NCBI GenBank assembly: GCA_019550975.1
Contig: SDWH01000014.1
Location: 1-64,000 of the forward strand
Source of the DNA: Bacteroidales bacterium SW299
GTDB taxonomy: Bacteria; Bacteroidota; Bacteroidia; Bacteroidales; Bacteroidaceae
Direction of reading: 5' to 3'
Length of the DNA stretch: 64,000 nt
The translations under genes were made by a program, and so were the position numbers. This document shows, piece after piece, positions 9,403 through 16,188 of this stretch. The notes below the pieces were generated by a model. The model did not search any database and had not been told where the DNA came from. It was given only the letters and a program-made list of their open reading frames with translations. Position 1 is the stretch's first letter. The number at the start of each line of letters is the position of its first letter.

Positions 9403-9602
9403 CAACAAGTGAACAATTTGTTAATAGAACATATAAAAAGAACAATATCAAGGATTAAAGATGTGAATGAAGCACTCATATCTCGTTTCCTTGCTTTAAT
9501 AACGGAAAAAGCAAATCAACAGATGTTTTTTTTCTAACACAATTAACCGGATATTATCACTATCATACATTTCTTTTAAAAAGAAGAAAAAATAATAAGA
9601 TT
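9403..9602 (+). other. long untranslated leader of nadA, no known riboswitch
   Basis: The 200 bases between the -7 box and nadA hold no credible gene. TTGCTTT (9491-9497) can pair with AAAGCAA (9508-9514), and a run of eight T follows eleven bases later (9526-9533), a weak attenuator-like arrangement. I do not recognise a published NAD-related riboswitch in it. Confidence 0.3.
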
Positions 9603-10598
9603 ATGATGAATAAAGAAAATTGGTTGAAAAAGGGTTATGCCGATGAAGCCGTTGACAAAGGCATTGATTTGAGAAAGGAGATAAAGAAACTCTGCAAGGA
9701 AAAGAACGCTGTCATTTTAGGGCACTTCTACCAGGCTGACGAAATCCAGGAGATAGCCGACTTTATAGGAGATAGCCTGGCACTTGCACAATGGGCCGCA
9801 AAGACTTCTGCAGATATCATTGTCATGTGCGGCGTACATTTTATGGGAGAAACAGCTAAAATTCTTTGTCCCGACAAGAAGGTGCTTATACCCGATCTGA
9901 ATGCAGGATGTTCGCTGGCCGACAGTTGTCCGGCCGATGAGTTTGCACGTTTTGTGAATGAACATCCCGGATACAAGGTGATTTCGTATGTAAATACAAG
10001 CGCAGCCGTAAAAGCTGTGACTGACGTTGTGGTCACATCTACCAATGCGCGCCAGATTGTAGAAAGCTTTCCGAAAGATCAGAAGCTGATATTCGGTCCC
10101 GACAAAAATCTGGGAAACTACATCAACTCGATTACAGGACGCGACATGCTTCTTTGGAACGGAGCCTGCCATGTGCATGAGAAGTTTTCGGTGGAGAAGA
10201 TTCTGGAACTGAAGAAACAGTATCCCGATGCGCAGGTGCTTGTGCATCCTGAATGCAAGGGAGCCGTTGCCAAACTGGCCGATAAAGTAGCGTCTACGGC
10301 CGGCTTGCTGAAGTTTGCCATGCAGAGCGACAACAAAAACTTCATTGTAGCTACAGAAAGCGGAATCCTGTATGAGATGAAAAAGAAGTGTCCGGGAAAA
10401 AATTTCATACCAGCTCCTCCGGAAGACAGTACCTGCGCATGCAACGAGTGCAATTTCATGCGCCTGAATACGCTTGAAAAACTGTATAACACCTTGAAGT
10501 TTGAATGGCCTGAAGTTCAGGTGGACCAGGAAATCGCAGAAAAAGCCATAAAGCCGATTGAAAAGATGCTGGAGATCTCTGCAAAGCTAGGTTTATGA
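9603..10598 (+). CDS. nadA: quinolinate synthase
   Basis: A 331-residue 4Fe-4S enzyme that condenses iminoaspartate with dihydroxyacetone phosphate to quinolinate in NAD synthesis. Recognisable segments are AVILGHFYQADEIQEIADF, DIIVMCGVHFMGETAKILCP, the DLNAGCSLADSC cluster ligand, GRDMLLWNGACHVHEKF, VHPECKGAVAKLAD and the final cluster cysteine in STCACNECNFMRLNT. Length is typical of the long NadA form. nadB and nadC are not adjacent. Two ATG codons in a row open the gene; either could be used. The Asp-tRNA/short-RNA region follows. Confidence 0.97.
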   Translation: MMNKENWLKKGYADEAVDKGIDLRKEIKKLCKEKNAVILGHFYQADEIQEIADFIGDSLALAQWAAKTSADIIVMCGVHFMGETAKILCPDKKVLIPDLNAGCSLADSCPADEFARFVNEHPGYKVISYVNTSAAVKAVTDVVVTSTNARQIVESFPKDQKLIFGPDKNLGNYINSITGRDMLLWNGACHVHEKFSVEKILELKKQYPDAQVLVHPECKGAVAKLADKVASTAGLLKFAMQSDNKNFIVATESGILYEMKKKCPGKNFIPAPPEDSTCACNECNFMRLNTLEKLYNTLKFEWPEVQVDQEIAEKAIKPIEKMLEISAKLGL

Positions 10599-10678
10599 CA
10601 TTTATTTGTTAACAGCCTCTAAGCTGAAACATCTTCTTGTTAAAACATGTTGTAAAACATGGATTTTTGGGCTGAACA

Positions 10679-10709
10679 TTTGCAGATAACCCAAAAGTCC
10701 GTATCTTTG
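10679..10709 (+). promoter_or_regulatory. promoter of short RNA copy B
   Basis: TTTG (10679-10682), 19 bases, TATCTTTG (10702-10709), an exact consensus. Identical to the promoter of copy A at 823-853. Confidence 0.85.
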
Positions 10710-10715
10710 CAATGT

Positions 10716-10778
10716 GTTTTTCATAGTATTAGATTTTAAGGTTAACAAAGGTTGGAGTACAGCGGTACTCCTTTTTTT
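10716..10778 (+). ncRNA. short intergenic RNA, copy B
   Basis: About 63 nt from the predicted start to the U-run. The terminator stem is GGAGTAC (10754-10760) with GTACTCC (10765-10771), loop AGCG, seven T (10772-10778). The whole promoter-to-terminator block (10678-10781, 104 bp) is identical to copy A, although the two lie 9.9 kb apart and in opposite directions. A reading frame on the opposite strand (10602-10799) is only a shadow of this conserved block. It sits between nadA and tRNA-Asp. Confidence 0.75.
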
Positions 10779-10914
10779 ATGCCTGCATGTTTGGTTCAAA
10801 TAGAGGCAACCAGTTTTGGTCGAGCAATGGAGAATGCAGTCTATTTAAGATGGTTTCAATAGATTCTGATATCCAGATGGTTAAAAAAAATAATAAAAAA
10901 AATATTCTGAAAAT

Positions 10915-10945
10915 ATTGCAGATAAGAAAAATAGTTGTACCTTTG
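10915..10945 (+). promoter_or_regulatory. promoter of tRNA-Asp
   Basis: ATTG (10915-10918), 19 bases, TACCTTTG (10938-10945), about 40 bases upstream of the mature tRNA. Confidence 0.75.
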
Positions 10946-10987
10946 CAACCGCAATCGAGAGAGAAAGCAGCAAAATCAAAACTTAAT

Positions 10988-11061
10988 GGTGCGTTAGTTC
11001 AGTTGGTTAGAATACATGCCTGTCACGCATGGGGTCACGGGTTCGAGTCCCGTACGCACCG
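10988..11061 (+). tRNA. tRNA-Asp (anticodon GTC)
   Basis: A 74-nt cloverleaf without encoded CCA. Acceptor GGTGCGT pairs with ACGCACC, the D-arm is GTTCAGTTGGTTAGAAT, the anticodon loop reads CCTGTCACG with GTC, and the T-arm contains GGTTCGAGTCCC. Its last 16 bases form the left half of an integration site: the element at 11046-21664 is inserted here and keeps the tRNA intact. Confidence 0.97.
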
Positions 11062-11064
11062 CAA
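11046..11064 (+). repeat. attL of the mobilizable element
   Basis: AGTCCCGTACGCACCGCAA, the 3' end of tRNA-Asp, is repeated exactly at 21646-21664. Flanking bases (GTT before, AAACAT after) are also shared with one or two mismatches. Confidence 0.93.
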
Positions 11065-11097
11065 TAAACATTAAAAATCAATGTTTTGCAAAATAAA

Positions 11098-11138
11098 CAC
11101 CCGATTTTACACCCAATAATGTAAAGTCGGGTGTTTTT
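11098..11138 (+). terminator. terminator supplied by the element after tRNA-Asp
   Basis: CACCCGATTTTAC (11098-11110) pairs with GTAAAGTCGGGTG (11121-11133), one G-T pair, followed by TTTTT. It lies inside the element, 37 bases after the tRNA, and can replace the host terminator that insertion moved to 21664. Confidence 0.75.
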
Positions 11139-11263
11139 ATTAATGGCAGTTTTAGAAATAATTGCTAAAACCATATCTATACGGATATACGGTATACATA
11201 CAAGTAAAGAGCAAAAAGTGTTTATTCCCCTTTGCTCTTTACTATTCTTTTCTATGATACACG

Positions 11264-12487
11264 TTATTCGCTTTCTCTTGTTACGTTAAATGTCTGCCTT
11301 TTCCCGTTGCGTTCTATTTCTAAAGTAAGACTGTTAGTCTGCTGAACATATTTCTCTAATTTCCCGTTTGATACGGACATTGCATTTACACTTACCGTTC
11401 CGTTATTAACAGCAATTACCTTATCTCCTAACATTAACCCTGATTTTTCTGCCGGTCCGTTTATTTCCAATGCAGTGATACAGATACTACCGTTACGAAT
11501 ATTAATACCTAACCCAAGTGCAGGAAATCCGTTGCAATCATTTAAAAGTGTATTAGTCCGTTGTTTGATATACAGATTTTCACCGGCAAGTATAAAATTC
11601 ATCTTGCCTGCAAAAAGATTTCCTGCGACATTTTTATTTATCGAAGGGATATAATCCAACACACAATTCGGAACAGCCACGCCATTGCAATACATTGTAA
11701 TTCCGCTGAACTCGGCAATCGTGTCTGTCAATCCCTCCCGGCGGAAATTAACATATTTTCTCGGGACATGATGCTGCCGTAATTTCTCATAAACATCTTT
11801 ATCTATTATAACATCATAATTCGAGCCTAAGTCCAACATCAAGTTCAAGCTATCTGTCTGCTCGCTGCAAAGCGGTAAATTGTTTACACCATCTTCAACT
11901 AAAGTAAATCCAGTTGTTTCTTGTTTTAGTTTTTCTTTGTTTTTAAGCGAGAATATGGTCATTTCATTATTATCCATATCGAACTTCCAAACCATATTTT
12001 CCATTATGGTACGTCCCAATACTGGACGGTAAAGCGCATTGTACATACCATTATCTTTGGGGACTGACGTGAAAATAACCTTTTCCAGTGTACAATCTCC
12101 AAGAGTGATATTATTCACTCTGTATAGTTTTGAAAAATAGACTTGTTTGTAAAAATTAAATGTCGGCATCGGTTTCCTTCTCCAATATTCCGCTCCATAC
12201 AGGTCAAGTGTTTCTTGTTTGGCAAGAGATGTAGAAGCTTGCGTGTCGAATAAAAGCGTATCAGTATATAGACCGTTTACGGTAGCGGCTACTCCAAAAT
12301 AACCGTTCGGGTCACGAATTATTTGAGAGGTTTGATAGAAAACAGAATCAACGTTTTCAACAATTTTATCTTGGTTAGCATGAAATTGGTAAGTCCAAAC
12401 GACTAAATAAACAAAGTATGCAAGAACTATAATGAGTAGGATAAGCAATACTTTAAGTGAATTACTAATAATCTTTTTAAGTTCCAT
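11264..12487 (-). CDS. membrane-anchored retropepsin-like protein with PDZ domain
   Basis: About 407 residues from the ATG at 12487; the -7 box at 12515 excludes the upstream in-frame start at 12568. One N-terminal membrane helix (LLILLIIVLAYFVYLVVW, about residues 12-29) anchors a large outer domain. Two aspartyl-protease-like half sites are visible, LLFDTQASTSL and LMLDLGSNYDVI, both departing from the canonical D-T/S-G (DTQ and DLG), so activity is doubtful. A PDZ domain ends the protein (NGPAEKSGLMLGDKVIAVNNG, then the IERNGKRQ strand). It is cargo at the left end of the element, clearly more AT-rich than the mobilization genes. Substrate unknown. Confidence 0.72.
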   Translation of the reverse strand: MELKKIISNSLKVLLILLIIVLAYFVYLVVWTYQFHANQDKIVENVDSVFYQTSQIIRDPNGYFGVAATVNGLYTDTLLFDTQASTSLAKQETLDLYGAEYWRRKPMPTFNFYKQVYFSKLYRVNNITLGDCTLEKVIFTSVPKDNGMYNALYRPVLGRTIMENMVWKFDMDNNEMTIFSLKNKEKLKQETTGFTLVEDGVNNLPLCSEQTDSLNLMLDLGSNYDVIIDKDVYEKLRQHHVPRKYVNFRREGLTDTIAEFSGITMYCNGVAVPNCVLDYIPSINKNVAGNLFAGKMNFILAGENLYIKQRTNTLLNDCNGFPALGLGINIRNGSICITALEINGPAEKSGLMLGDKVIAVNNGTVSVNAMSVSNGKLEKYVQQTNSLTLEIERNGKRQTFNVTRESE

Positions 12488-12514
12488 ATAATGACAATTT
12501 ATAATAAATGTATG

Positions 12515-12522
12515 CAAAGGTA
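12515..12522 (-). promoter_or_regulatory. -7 box of the PDZ protease-like gene
   Basis: TACCTTTG on the minus strand, 27 bases before the ATG at 12487. It shows that the cargo gene has its own promoter and fixes the start. Confidence 0.6.
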
Positions 12523-12568
12523 TAAACTTATTGCTTTGCATTATGAATTTTAACCAATTAATAACCAT

Positions 12569-13031
12569 TTATAATTTAATGCCTCTATTTTTCGGTTCAC
12601 TTAGTGTTCTTTGGATGCTATGCCGCAGCTTACCAAACTGTTCCTTGAACCAGTCTCCAATTGGCTGTTTGTTTATGGTTAGCACGAGTTTGCTACTATC
12701 GGTTGGACTTTGTTCTACCTTGAAGATATCATTCTTGATGTCAAACTTCCGTCTGTGTTCTTCGGAATAAATCCTGCCGTTGCATCTGATAGCCTCTTTC
12801 TTCGTCAGGAGGCTTTCTATCATTTCTTTGGTGAAGCCGATGGTAGCGCACAACTTTTCCATTCTCAGCATCTCCCTGAGCATCGGAAACCACTTGAAAG
12901 CCTTTTCAAGCAGGATATTCAGCCGTGATATTTCCTGTCTCTGGCTTCAAGTTCCTGATTGTGTATTCCTTGCAGATTGCGTATCTGCTTGCCGTGCTGT
13001 TCTTGCATGAGTTGCATTTGGGCTTTCAAGA
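12569..13031 (-). pseudogene. remnant of a second MobV relaxase (C-terminal part)
   Basis: This segment aligns along its length with 13394-13861, the 3' third of the intact relaxase. The last 104 codons still read in frame (TKEMIESLLTKKEAIRCNGR is identical in both copies), with scattered substitutions such as KQPIGDWF for MQPIGEWF. Upstream, a one-base loss near 12934 (CCTGTCTC against CCTTGTCTT) breaks the frame, and homology stops near 13031 without a start. The most likely origin is recombination between two related elements, leaving the 3' end of one relaxase beside the other. Confidence 0.85.
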
Positions 13032-13107
13032 ATAGTTGCTTTGACCGTAATTTGAAATAATACACAATGAAATTGTTGTCTATTTCCATTTCCCGCTTAT
13101 GCCTTGA

Positions 13108-13293
13108 TTATTTTTTCTTTTGTTTATAAACAGTCAAGAGAATTGCCAATGCACTAAAAATAACACCGAAAATCAGTCCAAGAGCTACTCCGATTTTAAT
13201 ATTTCCAATACTTGCACCTATTGCTGTACCAAGCATAAGTCCTAATGCAATAATCGGCCCGCTAATCAAATAGTATTTGTGTTTATTATTCAT
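13108..13293 (-). CDS. small two-helix membrane protein
   Basis: 61 residues, two hydrophobic segments (about 9-28 and 32-55) rich in small residues (GLMLGTAIGASIGNIKIGVA), a charged tail ending KQKKK. The TAACTTTG box 31 bases upstream of the ATG supports expression. I recognise no family; the glycine-rich helices resemble small glycine-zipper proteins. It sits between the relaxase and the relaxase remnant. Confidence 0.6.
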   Translation of the reverse strand: MNNKHKYYLISGPIIALGLMLGTAIGASIGNIKIGVALGLIFGVIFSALAILLTVYKQKKK

Positions 13294-13323
13294 ACTTATT
13301 CTATTAAATTATTCTTTGGGGTG

Positions 13324-13331
13324 CAAAGTTA
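13324..13331 (-). promoter_or_regulatory. -7 box of the small membrane protein gene
   Basis: TAACTTTG on the minus strand at a normal distance from the ATG at 13293. Confidence 0.5.
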
Positions 13332-13393
13332 AGTAAAAAAGAGCAAATCCGCATGGGTAAATTGCTCTTTTTACTATTAAAATGAATTAGCAA

Positions 13394-14797
13394 TTACAGC
13401 TTGAATCCTCTATTCTTTTTGGGTTCTTCAATGGCCTCTTTCCTGCCATGCCGCAATTTGCCAAGCTGTTCTTTGAACCATTCGCCAATTGGCTGCATGT
13501 TAATGGTCAGTACCAGTTTGGTGTCATCGGTCGGATTCTTTTCCACCTTGAAAATATCATTCTTGATGTCAAACTTCCGTCTGTGTTCTTCGGAATAAAT
13601 CCTGCCATTGCACCTGATAGCCTCTTTCTTGGTCAGGAGGCTCTCTATCATTTCTTTGGTGAAGCCGATGGCAGCACACAATTTTTCCATTCTCAACATC
13701 TCCTTGAGCATCGGAAACCACTTGAAAGCCTTTTCAAGCAAGGTATTCAGCCGTGATATTTCCTTGTCTTTGGCTTCAAGTTCCTGATTGTGTATTCCTT
13801 GAAGATTGCGTATCTGCTTGCCGTGCTGTTCCTGCATACGTTGCATTTGGGCTTTCAAGTCATCAATGCCCTTGTCCCGTTTGGCAATTTCCTGACGCAA
13901 TTCGTCATTGGATTGCTCCAGTTTCTTCATTTTCCCGCTGCCGAAAAGAGAACCCACTCCGCTTGCTATGACAGTGGCAGCATCGGTAGCCGCGCTTTTG
14001 AGCTTGTCCGTGCGTATCTCCGATTTTACCTGTCTGAGTTCCTGTTCTGCAAGGTTTACCTGCTGTTCCTTATGCCGCTTTATGGCTTCTATGCGTTGCA
14101 GTTCGGCTTTCTGTTTCTCAATGATGAAGTCGTTCCGTTCCAGATGTTCTTTGCCTGTTACGGCTTTTGACTTACCACGCTCCATCAGAAGGATGTCGGA
14201 TGCCAAGGTCTGCATCTGCATCATGTCATCGTCATTGAGTTTGCGGCTCTTGCCTGTATCGTGGTTCATCCAGTCAAATACGATATGCGCATGGTAATTC
14301 GGCTTGAACCACCTTTCGCCAACCTTGAAACTCTCCCTGTCCTCCTGGTCAGGCTGTCCATTCAGCCAATGCCCTTCGTCTTTGTGCAGGAAGATTTGGA
14401 GCGGTGTAATGCCCCAGCATTTTTGGCACTCCTCGCCAAATTTATGCACATCTGCCAGTGTCGTGTCCTGTCTGACGAGCAACACGCCCTCACGTATGGG
14501 TGAACATCCTGCCACTTTGATAATCTTGCCGTTCTTCCCTTTGCGCTCACGCTCTTTTTCCTGCATGGCACGACCAGTCTTTTCCTTGACCATCCGTTTG
14601 ATGTCCTCATAGTGCGCCTGCAATTCGGGATTGCCGAAGTCCGGGTTTATCCACTGCTCGTTATTCGCAGAGAGTTCGGATACCACATATACCTTGGATT
14701 TTCCGATGTTGCGCATATACTCGGCAGTTCTCCGGTTATGAGCCTCGCTTGATGCCACATTGCAAGGCTTGATATGTATGCTTGATTTTGTTGCCAT
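13394..14797 (-). CDS. MobV (Pre/Mob) family relaxase
   Basis: A 467-residue plasmid-recombination/mobilization enzyme that nicks oriT and leads DNA transfer. The N-terminal relaxase domain (about residues 1-210) opens with SSIHIKPCNVASSEAHNRR, has the acidic/histidine motif HKDEGHW (about residue 138) and the metal-binding NYHAHIVFDWMN (about residue 167). From about 215 to 350 it is a coiled coil (KAELQRIEAIKRHKEQQ, then LRQEIAKRDKGIDDLKAQM). The C-terminal 105 residues are duplicated in the remnant at 12569. No tyrosine nucleophile is obvious, as in MobV, where a histidine is used in some members. The element has no coupling protein, so transfer needs a helper. Confidence 0.92.
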   Translation of the reverse strand: MATKSSIHIKPCNVASSEAHNRRTAEYMRNIGKSKVYVVSELSANNEQWINPDFGNPELQAHYEDIKRMVKEKTGRAMQEKERERKGKNGKIIKVAGCSPIREGVLLVRQDTTLADVHKFGEECQKCWGITPLQIFLHKDEGHWLNGQPDQEDRESFKVGERWFKPNYHAHIVFDWMNHDTGKSRKLNDDDMMQMQTLASDILLMERGKSKAVTGKEHLERNDFIIEKQKAELQRIEAIKRHKEQQVNLAEQELRQVKSEIRTDKLKSAATDAATVIASGVGSLFGSGKMKKLEQSNDELRQEIAKRDKGIDDLKAQMQRMQEQHGKQIRNLQGIHNQELEAKDKEISRLNTLLEKAFKWFPMLKEMLRMEKLCAAIGFTKEMIESLLTKKEAIRCNGRIYSEEHRRKFDIKNDIFKVEKNPTDDTKLVLTINMQPIGEWFKEQLGKLRHGRKEAIEEPKKNRGFKL

Positions 14798-15023
14798 CTT
14801 TTTAGATTCTGATTGAGTTGTTTATTAAATCTGTTTGTTGCTTTCCGCGCATATCCGCAAGGGGTTCTTAGGGGTGTAACCCATGAGCGGAGTTTCCAAA
14901 GAGAGGGTCACTCTTTGGTTGGGTTGCATAGGGCTGAAAGCCCTTGCCGGGTTTTTAGGGCAGCGTCCTAAGCCCCTCGGGAGAGCCCACAACTACGCAA
15001 GCGAAGCGTGTAGTTATAGTGGG
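14798..15023. other. candidate oriT region
   Basis: 226 bases without a gene directly upstream of the relaxase, G+C-rich and full of inverted repeats. MobV elements normally have oriT just upstream of mob. The strongest hairpin is GCCCACAACTACGC (14985-14998) against GCGTGTAGTTATAGTGGGC (15006-15024), which overlaps the stop codon of the primase gene and has no T-run after it in either direction. A second GC-rich palindromic area (CTTAGGGGTG and CCTAAGCCCC) lies at 14868-14977. The nick site itself cannot be identified by eye. Confidence 0.5.
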
Positions 15024-15983
15024 CTATAACCGGAAGCCTTTCGGTTTCTTGGATAGCGTATCATTCTTCTTTCTGACGGATTGCATTTGCTCTTTTCCAT
15101 CAGCCATGCGCTTCTGCAAATACTCGTTCAGGTCTTTGCATCCGCAGTAGATTTGGGAAGCGTCCCGTATATGCCGGGTGTTGTCGTATTCCTTTCGGAT
15201 TTGCTGCAGGGCTTCCATTCCTGCACGGTCATTGTCAAAAAAGCAGTGGATGCGCTCATATCTTCCCAACGGATAAAGTGCTTTGGAAACATTGGCAACA
15301 GAGTTCAGAACCATGTAATCCTGCCTGTCGAAATCAGGGTATTGCGGACAGCTTTCGAGCCGTAGGGTCAGAAATGAGAGGTAGTCCATAAATCCCTCGA
15401 AAACGAAACACGTGCCCTTTGGCTCTCCCGACTGTCTGATGTGGGATATTTCCTTCGGTGCGATACAGCCCTTGAAATATTGGTTGCGGATTTCATAGCC
15501 GCCCGACATGTTGGGAAACGCAATGGCGAAGTACCGTTTGCCGTTGTGCGTAAACCGCGCTTCCTTACATTCTTTTTTCGCCAGTACCGGATTTATTCCC
15601 CTTTCCTGCAAGTAAGCGAGCAAGGCAGGAGAAGAAAGCGGCACGATTTCCAACTGTTGGAAACTCGGCTCTGTAAATGACTGCTTGCGAAAAGAGAAAG
15701 AAACGGGGCGCACGTGCGGTGCCTGTTCCTCTATGCGTTTCAAAAGGTACGGCACGCTGTCCGTTGCATAGAGGTGCGAAGCCAGCGCGATGATGTTGCC
15801 GCCCTTGCCGAGCGCAAAATCATACCATTGGTTCCGCTCGGTGTTCACCTTGAACGAGGCTTCGGTTTCTTCCCTGAACGGCGATTTGTACCAAAGATTG
15901 ATGCCCTGCCGCTTCACCGGGCTATATCCCAAGCTGTGCAGGTATTCTTCCAGTCTGATTTGTTTTGCTGTCTGTATGTCCAT
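15024..15983 (-). CDS. toprim-domain primase-like protein
   Basis: 319 residues. The N-terminal part matches the CHC2-adjacent region of DnaG-like primases (YKSPFREETEASFKVN, then WYDFALGKGGNIIALASHL) but the zinc cysteines are absent. The C-terminal half is a toprim fold: FVFEGFMDYLSFL (the catalytic E, about residue 195) and CFFDNDRAGMEAL (the DxD motif, about residue 252). Such proteins are standard in Bacteroides mobilizable elements and probably prime synthesis of the complementary strand after transfer. It lies between candidate oriT and an inverted-repeat region. Confidence 0.88.
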   Translation of the reverse strand: MDIQTAKQIRLEEYLHSLGYSPVKRQGINLWYKSPFREETEASFKVNTERNQWYDFALGKGGNIIALASHLYATDSVPYLLKRIEEQAPHVRPVSFSFRKQSFTEPSFQQLEIVPLSSPALLAYLQERGINPVLAKKECKEARFTHNGKRYFAIAFPNMSGGYEIRNQYFKGCIAPKEISHIRQSGEPKGTCFVFEGFMDYLSFLTLRLESCPQYPDFDRQDYMVLNSVANVSKALYPLGRYERIHCFFDNDRAGMEALQQIRKEYDNTRHIRDASQIYCGCKDLNEYLQKRMADGKEQMQSVRKKNDTLSKKPKGFRL

Positions 15984-16023
15984 AAATGATTGTCTTTATC
16001 GGTTATTGTTTGTTTTTCTTTTC

Positions 16024-16172
16024 GCCAGTACCTGTTTATAGGTTACTGGCTATATAACCACTTCACTTTATTGTCGTATATATAGGATACGGCTTAAAGT
16101 GAAGCGGTTTGGTGTGTCCCTCAACCACTTCGCTTTATCCTAATATATAGACCCGGAGAATAAAGTGAAGTG
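16024..16172. repeat. inverted repeats between primase and RepA genes, candidate replication site
   Basis: Three inverted repeats. The first, GCCAGT..ACTGGC, is at 16024-16050. The second pairs CCACTTCACTTTA (16058-16070) with TAAAGTGAAGCGG (16095-16107). The third pairs CCACTTCGCTTTAT (16125-16138) with ATAAAGTGAAGTG (16160-16172). The arms of the second and third are the same sequence, so the site has four copies of CACTTCACTTTA in alternating orientation, with ATATATAG inside both loops. Paired inverted repeats beside primase and helicase genes recall single-strand initiation sites of mobilizable plasmids such as RSF1010; operator sites are the alternative. Confidence 0.6.
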
Positions 16173-16188
16173 ATTGCGGAGAAGCGTG

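Noticed and set aside
9310-9537. 75-residue reading frame before nadA
   Set aside because: Spans the predicted nadA -7 box; no family features.
10602-10799. 65-residue reading frame on the minus strand
   Set aside because: It is antisense to the conserved short RNA and its promoter; conservation is explained by the RNA.
10787-11074. Reading frame through tRNA-Asp
   Set aside because: Overlaps the tRNA and its promoter; no start signal or similarity.
12487-12568. Longer N-terminus for the PDZ protease-like protein
   Set aside because: The -7 box at 12515 lies inside it and the membrane helix fits the shorter form.
14985-15024. Hairpin considered as primase terminator
   Set aside because: No T-run follows on the minus strand; position upstream of mob fits oriT better, though unproven.
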